Source of the DNA: Pomacea canaliculata
Taxonomy: Eukaryota > Mollusca > Gastropoda > Architaenioglossa > Ampullariidae
DNA length: 64,000 nucleotides
Direction: 5' to 3'
Assembly: GCF_003073045.1 (NCBI RefSeq)
Contig: NC_037592.1
Coordinates: 16,015,844 to 16,079,843 of the forward strand
In this document: one piece after another, positions 47,701 through 61,500 of the stretch
Layout: each line of letters starts with the position of its first letter
Position numbering within the stretch: the stretch's first letter is position 1
Translations under genes and position numbers: made by a program
The notes under the pieces: generated by a model
Told to the model about the DNA's origin: nothing
Databases searched by the model: none
What the model saw: the letters and a program-made list of their open reading frames with translations, nothing else

Positions 47701-50700
47701 TTACGATGCCCGAAAATAACTTTCTTGAAAGGTGTCTCGAGATTTAGCAGCGCTCCAAGCGAAGACTTGTCTGATATGTACATTTACTTGCGAAACTTTG
47801 AAGCAAGTAAGATTTTTTCCCTATTTCTTGTCTTACGTGGGCGTAATTCAGTGAGGGCAGGACGTAGACGGACGCCTGCAAATGTCATAAAGCGAGAAAA
47901 AATATATCATAATTTTCTTTTCGCTCATGCAACCCCGAATCAGAAAACCACAACATGCGTGCGCACAATCTCTCGGGTTTTTCCCTACAAAAGATATGTT
48001 GTGACCCATGCAAATAACCTTGGTTTAGCTTCGGTACAACGTTGGCAGTGAATTATTGCCAACAGATGTACGTCCAGCCTTCAGCAGAACTCAAGCGAGT
48101 TTCTATTCACAAACAGCAAACAACGTTCAACCGGAACTTTGCTATTTGAGGTTCTTTCCCCGGATACTTAATGAACTTCCTGAGCTCTTGTGTAATATGT
48201 TCATTGTAGCAAAATTTAGTTTTTATAGCCCAAATATTCGAGCTTGAAAAACTTTCGATATTTAGTGAGGTGGAGAGCTACCTCAGAAGCATGCGTGCTG
48301 CTGGTATTTTTAGATGTCAGTATTTATAAAATCCATTCGGTGGCGTTTGAAGTTAACGGCAAGTTATTTTTGTTCAATGGTGACGTCACAGTCTGCGCAT
48401 CCCTGAAAAAGCATGGCGGTGCCGTTGCCGCTACTGCTGTTGTAATTGTTGCTTCTGTTGCAACAAATCCAAAAATGTCACCCCTTGTTAAAAATAGAAT
48501 TTCCTGGCAGTGATCTTTTTTAATTGTCTGTATCCTCCGCTGCCTTAGACGTGTATGCAAGGGAGAGCACGAAGTCTTGTGGTTCACTAGGGCACACCCC
48601 CCACCACCACCACCGCCAAACAACAACAAAAAAAACCTTGCTTCTTTTTCTTTGGCAAGTAATGACAATCTGCAACTGATTCCAAATGGGCGGAGAGGGC
48701 CTGACGTTACGAGTCAAGGAGAGATAAGATTGTGGTGGAGCTGGGTGACGTTCCGTCTCCTGCCTGTGAAACAAACGGCTTTTTTTGAGGGGGTGAGAAG
48801 AACAGCAAACCAGTGGCTGATCGTAGTAAACGGGGAGATATAAAGTTGCTCCCATGCGACTGCCTCGCTCACCTGCCCCCTTCTTGTCTCTTTACCTTTC
48901 AATCTTGCATGAGGACCCTCCCCTCCCCTGAAATCCCGTTGTCGAAATGTACTGTGTCCAGGAAAGGTATATCGTAGTTGGCTCTTTATAATCTTTTTCC
49001 CTTCCTTGGAGCCGCTGGTTATGTAACATCTTATAACAGAGAAAATAAACATACACCAACCATAGTCTGCGACGGATTGATAAATGAGAAAAGTATGCCT
49101 GCCACATTAGGTGAGTATCCGACAAACGGTAAAGCTTTGGCATAATTATCAAACGTCGCCCACCCGCGGGATGACCATACTCTTTGATTTATGAGAAGGA
49201 AAAGGAACAGTAGCTTCTTGTAGAGGCTCGCACTTTTGGCTCCAGAAGCCAGGTTCACTTTGGTGCCTTTCAAATGTAAAGTCAACATGGTAGACAGCTG
49301 TTCAGACGCCTCATTGATTATACACCACTACAGAACTTTCAGTGTTTGCTGTTGAAATTCCCGTCTTCATTTTCAATCTTTGGGGTTGGTGCTCTGCTTT
49401 TTTCCTTGGCTCTACCACTCCTCTCCCAACCAAAAACATACAGCTTTCTTTCTAACGTATCACACAGTATGCGCCCATGTTGTTTCCTTCAGTACGTTCT
49501 TTTGTGTAAAACATGCTGGTTTATTTTCGAGAATCTTGATAAAGATTTGTTTTTAATCAATGTAATCGTTACACATCGTTGTATGTCGTGGTCAGAGGCA
49601 GGTGGTATGGGGCGCTGAGTGCATGGCAGAGAAGCGTGGTAATGTCAACTGAAGAGATGAAAAACCAGCATTCAGAGAAACAAGCAAAATAGAAAAAAAA
49701 AGACTACACAAACTCTAACCAGCATGAAAGTTCGTTTTCAAAATATCTGTTTCAACAATTAAAAAAAAAATAAGCACACGTGATTTCATAATTCTCCATT
49801 AGTTAAGCTTTAGAAGTGCTTTTCTTTAAAGAGTTTATACACTTACTTATTTTATAAAATAGACTTGCTGCCATACAGTGTGAGCACTTCGTACATTATG
49901 CTGTGGCTTACTTTATTTGTATTAATATACTGGCTGTCATACAGTGTGAGACCTGGCTATTGTTGCTGCGCTACAGACCTGCTTGCGTTGGAATCGACGC
50001 TGTGTGATAATAGTTCAGCAAGACAGACAATAAGAATTTTGAAAAAACGAAACGATGTACTCAGTGGCCGTTGGTTGCTGCAATCGCGCGTCTTCACGTG
50101 GACCTGTCACTTGCCGAGAAGCTGCAGGGCCACAGTCAGCAGCGCAAACGAGGTTCCAGTAGCCACAATTACGCCGTTGGAATTAATGGCGCAGTTCCCC
50201 AGCTAGACAGTAACCGTCTAACTCAAGTTGACTGTTGTGTTCGTGCTGTACAGTCTCAAGATTTTCAAAACAGCTCCTCTCCGTTTGGCAGGAAATCCAA
50301 AGTCGTGCGACGCTTTACCGTTTCTGGACATTCTGGGAGTTTCCTGAAGTAATTGGAGGATTGCTGGGTTTGTCCTTGGACATACACCGTTATATCCCAT
50401 AAATTAGTCTTTACACATGTTCACATTCTTTAGCAGCTTTCTTTACATGTTGACTTCTGAAACTTGGTCGCGCAGATAACGTTTCATGCAGAAATGATAT
50501 TCAACCGTGAAATGAGGTTAAACCATGAAATTAGTCAAATGACATTAAACCGTGTTTCGCTTCCACGTCCTTAAAGTCCTTCTGAATCGGACAAATGTGA
50601 ACGGACGATTGACCGATTTTGGCAAAGTTTGTGTATCACCTTTATGTCAAAACTTTTGCGACTCATGGCCAAACGTTCGTCCATATTGGCTTGTTACTCC

Positions 50701-50734
50701 CTGAGCATGCGATTGAACTACTCCCCACTGACAA

Positions 50735-50935
50735 ATAAATAGGATTAAGATATAAAGATAGTTTTTGTATTTAAATCTCTGACAAATTGAAGAATATCAA
50801 CGTATAAAGGAAGTTTCTGAATTTAAATCTTTGACAAATTAAATAAGCTTAAGGTATAAAGGGAACTTGTGTATTTAAATCCCTGACAACGTGAGTACAG
50901 GTATGAAGGGAGTTTCTGTATTTAGATCATGAGCC
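50735..50935. repeat. Degenerate tandem repeat, unit about 55-60 bp, four copies
   Basis: Copies share (A)GTATAAAGGGAGTTTCTGTA TTTAAATCtcTGACAA, starting near 50748, 50800, 50855 and 50902, each with several substitutions. The unit is AT-rich and non-coding. Confidence 0.6.
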
Positions 50936-53900
50936 AAACAGGATCATAAACACTGCAGAAGATGTACAAGCCCAGCTGCTTCACCATCTGCACTGCTGAC
51001 AGAATGTCAACTGTAGCATGATAATATGTCAGCTGTACAGTGATAGCATATTGCTTCAGCATGAAAGAAACTTTCTTTACATATGGTAGTGTAAATAAGA
51101 AGATAAACGGATACTTTTTTTAAGACCCTGATGCATGCAGGATGTAAGAAATCCACGTATAAACATCCGATATTAAAATATTCCTGATAATATTTCAGTA
51201 ACTGCTACAAACTGTGCAGCTTTTGCAAGTGCGTTTACTGATCGTGTGTGTGTGAGAGAGAGAGAGAGGTGTGTGTGTGGGTGTGCACGTGCGCAGGCTT
51301 GAACTTCTAATAGAAGGAAGGGATGGATATGCACTAGCAAGCCAGTGCGGTAAATCCACTTGTTCTTAACACGAACACATGCAGGCTCTGGTTATACTGC
51401 GTTTTGACATACAGTCACCTCCGATGTTTGAGGTGCAAGCTCACTTCTTACCTCGACAGCTGTAGTTTACCTATACCTTGCCCCGGCCTGGCTCGCGCGG
51501 TTAATGCGAAAGGGCAAGTAAGCACATTAGGCAGCTGTCCAGCCTCGTGTCTGACAGGCAAAGCCCCGCAACACCACAGCTTGTCTTCCTGCACGGGATT
51601 CGCTCCTAACAGTCGGGAGACGAGAAACAAAATGTCGGAATGTGTTGTGCTGTACCAAACGCCTGCAAAAAAATAAATAAAAATAAAATAAATAAACAAA
51701 AATATAAAAAAAATAGACCTATAATTCAGCATAACCGTTTTCCCTTCAATTGTTTCGAGCCTCACAATCTTAAATAAGCGAGGGTGAATATACGAGCTGT
51801 ACAGTCAGAACCTAGGTATGCAAAAGAACCCTGATACTCACAGTAATGGTGGTTAAACTTGTGAATCTTTATTAGATCACTAGCTTAGCTTCATGAAAAG
51901 TTTTCCCCTAAACAGGTAAAAGACTAGTTGTCTTAATCAGAAACCATTTAAACATCCCTTAATCCCTCCCTTTGAATCGCTCATTTGAACGAGGCAATTC
52001 CCAATAAAAACAAAATTGCATGCCTTTATTAAAAAGTGTTTGTTGCTTATCCGTGCAACCTACAATTAGCTTGGTATGGAGTGTTGCGGACTGTATAAGA
52101 AATTCAGAATTCGCTTGGGTTTGGAGGGTGAACCGGGGGAAAATGTGCGCGCGTGTGTGTGGTGGGGGAGGGGTTGCGTGCTGCGTTCCAAGTAATTTTT
52201 CTTCAGTGGTTCACGCACAGTAAACTTAAGATGAAAGCAGATGTTTGAATAGCGGTTCCTTGATAAAGTACCTTTTAAAATTAAATAATGTGTGTTTAGC
52301 ATCTAGGCCGTGGCGTGTAAGAGTAGCTCATCTAATAGGTATATCTCAACTGATAGAAAAAGCGGTCTACAAGAAGAATACATGTTACTGGTTAAGACTT
52401 AACAAACTATTGCAATTAAAATACGTTGAATATCATTTAAATATTGCCGTAATATTTTGAGAAATGATTCGCTTAAAGATATAAATGAAAAAAGCTGTTA
52501 CGATAAATTCTACTTGCCATTTGACATCAATGTCCTGGACGTCGATTGACAGATTGAAAAAAATACAGATTTGTTTATGTGATAAGTTCTAAATACATAA
52601 GATAGTTTTGGAGTTTCAAAAATAGGCTACTGAAGAAAGCTCCATGATGCAGATAGCATTAATTTGCGACAGAATGGTAGAGTTTCTAGCAGCGCTTTCG
52701 TTCGATTTTCCACGGATGGTGGTAATGATTGAGTGATGTTGGACAAGCACAGGCCAGCAAAAGCTTCTTTTAAACAAAAGTCTATTCAATGAAGCCTCCA
52801 CCAGTCTCGATTACAGTTAGTCAAAATGATATATACATGTCAGTTTGGGACCTCGGTGCTTCGTTATTGATTACAACAATGCTAAGACAGTAAGCGACGC
52901 ATATTTTGTACTTTTAAAAAATCGCTCTCTCTCTCTCTCTCTCTATCTCAGTCTCTATTTTGTGTCTGCTGTGGAATGCATTCTTTATCTGTAAGATCCC
53001 ATCCCCGACATAAAAAACACTTGACGCCAGTATTGGAACCTAAACGTAAATTCACCGCCATCACCCCCATCCTTTCTCTCCACCTGTTCTTCATCCGGGC
53101 CCCTTCCCTTCCCCGTAAGCTTTGCCTTTCCCCGCCCTTTCCCCACCCCCTCCCACCTCGCCTTCAACCCGTCGACCACGGCCTGTACCATCAGTTCTGA
53201 CTCCCATGAAGCCTTGCTCTCTACCGCTACTCTTTCTCGTTCTCTCTTTCTTTCGCTGTTGCCGTCTTGCACACCTGGAACCGGCGGCTACGTGCTTAGC
53301 ATTACATCTACTTTATACATGTCTGTAGACCTCTGGATGTAGGCGACGCTCGTTGTCTTACAGGTATCGACTGTTGGGTAATAGCAGCTGTCTGGTGGTG
53401 TGTGAAGCGCACTCTATTCGTCGGACTTGCAGGTACGACTTCATTTTTGGCTCCTGACTTTTGCAATTAACCTCATGAAGGAATTTTCTGCTGCTTTACC
53501 CATAGCTCAGCGATTAGCTTTGTGTTGTTTTCTTGTCCTTTATTTGCATGTCTGTACACGCCGAAAGGATGAACAATTGCACAAATCTTCGATTTTTAAA
53601 TATTGCATTGATATACGCCAGTGTGTACTTGAAAGTATATAATTTATATTTCAAAACTCTAGTCCTCTCTTTTATTCGTTCTTTTCTCACTGGCGTTTGA
53701 TTCCTGTATTTGTTTGTATCTGATTCCGAAGAGTTGGTAATTTTCCTGAGCTGGCCTTCAAGGCACAGGCGAAAAGTCAGAAGCGCCGAGTCATTTCCTG
53801 CCGAACGTTTTATCCCAGATAGAAAATTCCGGCCATTTACCAGAGACTTGGTGTCTGGCTGCACACAAGCGCAGCTGCAGACGAGGCTGAGGGAGAATCT

Positions 53901-56900
53901 CAACGCATCATCAGCTAAATTCTTTTAGCAGAGCAAGATGGCGTTGGTTCCAGATAATTTGGGGCTGCATGCAAGCTTACCTGGGCGAGGGTCCATGTGC
54001 TCACAGACTGCTGGAGTTTTCTCCCTTTTGCTTGGAGGCAACGAGGAAGGGGGTTGAGAGATGCGCAAAAGCTTGATATATTTCTTGACACTCTCATGAA
54101 CAAATGTAAAGTTTCGGTTGTAGACATCACTGCGTTAGCTCTAGCAAAACTATATCGTGCACTTACTCGGATTTTTCACTGAAGGGAAACTAAACACATT
54201 TGTGCGTTCTTCTTTCCGTCCCTTACACATTCTTTCCTTTCTTTTCGAAGCGTGTTAGAAAACGACATTCTTCTGTTCTTCTTGCTTCAAAGTAAAAATC
54301 AGTCAGCTGCAGTGTACAACTTTACTTTTTATGTTTCTCATTCCTGTAATCGTCATACTTTTTTTAGGTGAATCTTTTAGGTATGTGCATAGATGAAGAT
54401 AATTAATTTTAGAGATAGTTCTTATTGTTTCCTAGCTTATTGTTTATAATAAGACTTTAACAACCTGTAATACACTTGAGGTAAAGGTGCAGATCCCATA
54501 CATAGTAACTGGTTCACTGACTATGGCGGAAGGCCAAATCCAACTCTCTCCTGTAGGCGCCTTTTTCTTATTGTATACATTGTTCCCGAGGTGAGAAAAC
54601 TGGAAAGTTCCAGTAATAGGCCGGGTGAGACTCAAACCGACGAGTTTTCTGCTGCGAGGTTGAGCGAACTGACACAAGACTTACACATGCAATCGTGTGC
54701 AGTGCTTCTGACTGTTTGTTTTGTGCAGCAGACGTTTTATATTACAGTAATTTCCAAAAATATTCATAAATCTGTTCAATTATTCCATCGGTATGTACTG
54801 CTGGAAAGCTTACACAGCATCAGAACTGATCACCCATGTCATGAAGCTCTCCTGAACGAAGAGATTTTTTTTTAAAAACCCATAAGCTGGACAAAAATTC
54901 CTCTCGGCCAAGAAAAACTTACAAAAACACAGCGAAAACGATGCAGATCGGCAGGTGCGAATTTTATCGCAAGCTCGGAGTGGAATGAACTCCAGATCCA
55001 GTGGCCTATAAAGATAAATGAATAGCGATCCACAAATAGGAACCATCAAATGGATGTCGGTCGAGGATAAGGCTTACTACTCTTACTGTTTTGGGTAGTT
55101 TCTTTCGGTTTTAAGACTGGTGAGACCAGCTGTGGGCTTGATGCTTTGCGTGTTCCGTAAGAGATGTGTCAAACATAAATATTTTTATATCGAGTCGCAA
55201 TGAGACTATTTGTGGCTGTCGAGCGCTGTTGGGAGCTTTCTCTTCTTTTTAACGCATGCAAGGAAATGTTGAGCTTTGCCCTGTGTTTGTTTTCACATCG
55301 TAAATCTGCACGTGACACGGAGTACTCACAGGTTATGCACAGAGATAGGGTGAGACACTCTGTGAGAGATATTGGAATTGTAACATGCCAGGATTCTGCT
55401 TCTTGTATTTCTCCCGACTTTTCTCTGACATTTTAAACTGCCATTCGTTTGTACTCAGCATTTGTTTTCTTTGCACCATGACTTCAGAATTCGAAGAATA
55501 TATACTCAGCATTGTTATTTTTGTTGTTGTTAGTTATAATTCTTAGTATTGCTGATAAAAAAAAGTGGTGTGGTATAGGATGCGGGTTACTAGAAAAGAT
55601 GTTGTTGGCCGCTTTGCATGATGTGCCGGTTAACACGCAAAGTGTGAGTGCATCACTGTAGTAACCGCCTACTGGCAGTCCTGACACACCTGCAACTTCC
55701 AACATGCATGCATCAGGGGAACTGGTGCTGACTGCAAGTCACAGAAGGGCCACTGCTCTTCTCCACTTGTAACCTCCCAGACTTAACACCTTTCATCCTT
55801 AACAACTAAAGACAGTACACGCTGTACTCAAATGGCACAGCACCATGTTTCTGGCTTTGGCAAGGTGAACAGGGAGGCAAGGTGAAAAGACTCGTCATGC
55901 AGGTGGGACGGCAGCAGGTTCTAGCAACCGGTAAAAGTAAGAAGGTGCTCTGTGATGGAAGGAGACGGGGAGGGGGATGCAGGGAGGATGAAAACGATGG
56001 GAGAAGGGGCATAACCTATCTGAGACTGGCATCGGATTTCCAGCACTGAGCTAAGAATATCTTACAGTTTAGCCAGACGAGCAGCCATTCGCTTCTGACT
56101 AGTCACTGCACCGACATCAAGTCTGTACATCCCCTAACCTTTTCTCTGTGTGTGTGTGTGCTCTAATGAGTGAGACAATGGGTGCATGCGTGCGCGCGTG
56201 AGTGTGAGCACGCATGCATACTCTCTTTCTGCGCGTGCGCCTTTGAGAAAGAGAACAACAAAAGAAAAAGAAAATACAAAACGCAAGATTTTATTCTTAT
56301 AAGACGCGCTGCTGACTGGGTAAACAATCATTACTTTATCGTGAGTCCAAAATAGTGCTTAGTCCCTGTGCTCGTTCATCACGACAATGTTTGCTTGAAA
56401 CTTTCGGAGAAAACACGCTTCACTTTCGCTTTTGAAGCGTCAGGCCATCTTCTTGATATCGTCTCTTAGTCTAGACCGCTGCGTCACTGCATGCAGCGCC
56501 ACCTGCCATTGAGTAGCTGCTGCACCAGTGTAATTTTCTATCCCACCAGCAGAACTTTGGACCACTCGCGTCTGGCCGGCCATTTTCTGAGCCCACCCTT
56601 GGGCTGACATTGATAAACGTTCACAGCTTTGTACCCGTGCGCGCACTACTTTTTGACGACATCGCAGCGCATGCCACCGAGAAGGTGAAGTTGGCTGTGA
56701 GCTTTTCATCGCATTGCTGCTTGCACGGAGCTCGCCAGCACATCTGCTGGGCACTGTAAAGTCCACACTGGCAAACCTCCGGCTGACACAGATCATTGAG
56801 GTTTAAACAGTGTCAAGTAAAACAAAAAAAAAGCAGTAGGGTAAGGTAAGGTGGGATCAGTTTAACATAACCCGTACTGCATGTCTGTCTATCCAGCAGC

Positions 56901-58596
56901 CACCCAGCCCACATGCCATATCCTCCTCCTAAGGTTTAGTCCTAGTCCTGCCTTAAACCCACCTCCAGCTAAATATACCAACCTTTACCTGATTTGATAC
57001 TTTATTTACAAGAGTTGGTCATTTTGTTATTAACCAGATGTCAAAACAAATGCGTGTTCTTTCTTGGGTGTCTTTGCGCTGCCCTTCAAGTTTGTCGAAT
57101 ATGTTTTACCTCTGTATTTGCGTGTTCCTATAATTTGTTTTTTGATAATGCTAAACCGAATCAGTATCATCTCGTTCTTTCTTTCGATTTGCAAACAAAA
57201 TTTGTGAATAGAAAGCAGAAAGTTGTTATCAATGTCTCTGTGTCTATCACCATGCGCCTATACAATAAATATGTTGTTAATTCTATCATGAGCGTGTTCA
57301 TAGAACGCACCTAAGTAGGATAATGTCACTATGGCAGAGATCTTGTATGTGCAAGCATGAACGAATGTTTGTGTTGTACTTTGCACATTGTAGTATGTCA
57401 GGCATGACACGAGTTTGCATCCAAGAAAAATCCCTGAGGGATTTGCTGCCGTGTCTGGAATTCCCAACTTGCCCCGTGCAAGGAGCACAGTAAGCAGCTA
57501 TTGGAGCCTCTCACAAAGCTACTCACAGTCGCACACCTTTTCTCAGCATCCACTGGGAGGCTGGTGTGGGAAGGGAGACAACGTCCCATGGTGCAGAGCA
57601 GCAAGCATGTTTCCCCTTCCATGTAACATACATGAGACCAAAAAACAGTTTTTCTTTAAATCTTCTCTTATTAATTAGTGTCCTCAAGTAGAGTGACAGA
57701 GCGAATTGGGAGAATCCGTAATAAGATGAAAGCATTAACAGTTCTAAAATAAAGCATTTTTTATATATTTTTTTTCTCTGTTTTTACTTGTAATGTAATT
57801 TTTTCATGATAATTCCACCGGTGAGCTAGTGTGCACTTGGCAGTTAGCCACACGTGTTGTGGAAATCACCTGACTTTGACTGTCTTCATGCCCTCAATTT
57901 TTTCGAAACAAAGCTTGCCAGCAGTTGTCAGTTGCTACTCGCTAAGAAGCAAACCCCCGCCCCTTAAAAACCCAAACAAACAATCGTGGTACAAATCTCC
58001 AGGCTTAGTATCTTGGTATCTAACTGACACTTTTGTTGTGGTTATCTTTATACTTTTTTCAAAAAGCAAATATTGTCAAAATAACGTAAATAGAGTGAGG
58101 TCAGTTTTAACTGGAAAAGAAATATTTTAAAGATGGCTACACACTCAATGTTTACAAAGACCTTCTATAAAAAACGTCTTTTAAGTCAGCTTCATAAATA
58201 CTTAGTAAATAAATACTTTAGAATTTTAAACTTTGTTTTCTATATAATTTTTTTTAGAAAAAGATTGCAGTCATGCGTGTCTTCTATGAATGCTACTAAC
58301 TCAACTGGCCGGTTGATTCAGTCAACATGCCTGTGTAATTTCCCAGGGACCATGAGTCTGAGATTTTGATATTTGTGGTACAAGTTGTCATGAGGCTATT
58401 TAACTGAGGATTCAAACATACAGCTAGATGTATGTCTAACTAAATCAAGATGTGCTGCGACTCGAAAACCTCCGTTGACAATCAAGATGCACAATTTGAT
58501 GTCCTGAGTGGAGTTAATGACTGAATCTGCTGACTTCCCATCAGTCTTTGTTTCTATGATAGACTTGCCATTCTAAATGTTTGTGTTTTGTTTCAG

Positions 58597-61500
58597 CACT
58601 TTCGATAGAGACCAAACTCGCTGACCAATCATGAGCTCCCTAGAGGAACGCCGCGAGGCCAGGCGCCGAAGACGTCAGCAAGAGGAGTGAGTAGTGTTCG
58701 ACCTCTGCTTGTTGTTAGCAATAGCTCCAGTAGCTACACCCTACCACAGAGTAGAAGTTTTGCTTACCAGTCGATTTGGGTTTGGCACATGACCACGTGA
58801 ACAACATGCATCTTAAACAGCGTTCAGTTTAGACTAAATAAATAGCATCATGATAATGCTGCCCACAGCGATTTGGCATGTGCATGCAGTATGAGGACAT
58901 GACTTTCTTGCCTTTGAATGCTTTAAAAAGACTGCTTTAAAATAGTCCAAAGAAATGCTTTACAGAGATTGCTATAAAATAATGTGGAGAAAAAAAGTGC
59001 ATGAACAAGGTGATTCATTTAGAAGCATTTTCATTGGTTTGTTTCAAGATTTTGATGCTTGTGTTGTTTGGGTGATCTCATTTTTTTGCAATTTGTCCTC
59101 GCGTTGTCGTCCAAAAAAATAAGTAAACAGCTATGTTTTCTGTGATTCATAGTAATATGTGTGTGTGTGAGAGAGAGAGAGTTCTTCTGTGCCATCACAC
59201 TGAAAAATAGTTTTCGTGCACTCACATTTAAACCTATATACATGGTTGATACTGTATAGCCGAGTGGTTAGAGCCCTCATGTCAGAACTGAGAGGTGCGC
59301 CGGTTCAATACCCGAGTAGCAAAGCTCACTTTCCTCCAGTCGACCCAGCTGGCAGGAGTGGGTACCTGAGTCCTAAAAGGGCTGGGAGAGGTAAGGCAGC
59401 GAGGAAGATGAAAAGGGCACCGCCTTCACGTACAGCTGGCCTCAAGACAAGTGAGGTCTCTAACATCTATTTGGGATCAAGGGATTTTCACTAAAGCCTT
59501 TCTTCAAGATTATAGAAAGTGACGATTGACTATTTGATAGTTTCAGTCTTTACCAATGACTGTCAAACTGTTCTTCAGCGCTTGTTTCATTGGACTCTGT
59601 CCAGCTTTCTGAATTCAGTTCAACTGACTAGGTTTCAATAAGTCTTATGATGCATTTATCACTTACTTGACAGAGCTCCAAAGGCGTTTTAATGACATCG
59701 TTCCGCAACTGTCATCACAAGATAGTCGAATGGCTGTCTGTAGTCTTGGCTTGAAGTGTGGTAGGATCTTTGAAAACACTTGTCTGTAATGTATTCACTC
59801 GATGTCTTCATAGAACCTGCAGATCGTAAAGTTTGCTGAATGCATGACAGCGCTCGAGAAAGTTCCCAAAGTTATAGACCGCAAATAAAGCTATGGACCA
59901 GAAACAAAATTGGAGGGGTCCTTTGAGCACTATGGATCGTAAACAATGCAAACTAACAGGCAAATATGTTTTTCTGAACCATAGCTATTGCCCTCGGATG
60001 CACACTAATCACAGTCTTACCCTTTCCTTTTTTATTTGATATATTTGAATGAGTATTCAGTGTTGATATACTTGTTGGAAATGCCATGCATTTTACCTTT
60101 TCAATTCAGTGATTCGAATACACGATCAAGCAACAAACGAGGGAACTGTCCTACTACAAGTATATTAGGTTCATAATACAGGATGTAGGGATTGAAAACA
60201 AATTGCAATCACTTTTTCTAGTTCTGCTTCCCTCTTGATTTCTTTAACTACCATCATTCTTTTTATCTTTCTTTGGCATCTTTGCACGCTAGTGGGGGAG
60301 AGGATTAGAAATTATTTCTCATAAAATATTTTAAACAATACAAATCAAACACAGGCGGTCGTCACTTACTTTTGTTAAAATGGTCGTTTATGTTGAGTGT
60401 TCTTCCATTGTTTATATATTGTCCCTCGCCGCAAATGAAGTCTTTCCACAAGCATCCACCTTTCCACTCAGAAATTTGAGGAAATTTGCGGCGCATTTTG
60501 CGACTGAAGGCTCTTTACTCGCCTTCTTTCTATGGTGGCCTGAGCAGGGGGTGGGGGTTGAGGTGGTCGCTGTTTCTGCCACCAAGAGGCGATCTGACAT
60601 TTCACTGTCATGTCACGCACGTGCGTTGTTTCGAAAATGCACGAAAAATACTTGAAACGAAGACAGACAACTGCGGGTTTCCTCGTTCGCAGCTTTTTCG
60701 AAACAGCTACTGAGCTTGGGGAGGCGACGGTTAGCTACAACTTGTAGGTAATAGGTAATTTAAGAATGTCAGGCTGTGGATGTTTTTACTGGAGTGTGAC
60801 CAGGCAATAATAACCTGAGCGTATTTTTTCCTGGCAAGCTACGTGCTTACTTACAGCTACTACAAGGCTATGCCGACTTTCCTAGGTTAGCTTGCCATAG
60901 TAATGTGTAGAACTTTCTGGAGGAAAACCGATGCATACCATGAAGTCCCGTGCCTGCATATGGCAAACACCGTTACACTAACAACCGATTGCGGATAAAC
61001 AAAGGTCTTTCTATTTGAGGGTACTGCTCTCATCAAATCGTTTGTTCTTTAAATATTTTTCTGCAGCTTTTCATAGCTGTGAGGCCCTATGCTCCTCAAA
61101 GGAGCAGCAAGGAATAAACTAAACTTTCATAGGTCTGGCGCGAATAACATTTTTGTTTTGTTTTGTCCTTGGTCTGTTGTTGATTTTATTTATCGCGTAC
61201 AAACGAAACAATTTTTAGGAAACAAACATTGTTTTGTTTATTTTCCTTTTTTGCGTTTCTTTGAACAGACTTCAAATCCAGAAATGTAACTTATCTATCT
61301 TTTCTGCTCTTGCTGTTTAGAATAATCTTTCAAATTATTGAAAGTCTTTACAATTTGAAACAACCTGCTGTGGATTTTATAATGGTTTTAAGATGTTGGT
61401 CTGACACTACGGCGCTTTCAAAGCATCGTCCCTGACATTGGCATGACAGCTTTATTTACAGTTCCATGTCGCCATATTCCATGTTCCCACTGATAAAACC

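Larger units (their letters stand above)
40630..58590. other. Gene-poor region upstream of the caldesmon-like gene
   Basis: About 18 kb with no recognised protein. There are several GC-richer islands (42250-42800, 43200-43500, 48400-48950, 53000-53300), some followed by strong donors (CTTG|gtgagt near 43414; CGCG|gtaagg near 42394). These could be promoters or 5'UTR exons of the caldesmon-like gene, which needs an upstream non-coding exon. Otherwise it holds simple repeats (GT/GC near 45945-45970, GA/GT near 51245-51290, CT near 52920-52945, AAAT near 51666-51715) and tandem repeats listed separately. Confidence 0.4.
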
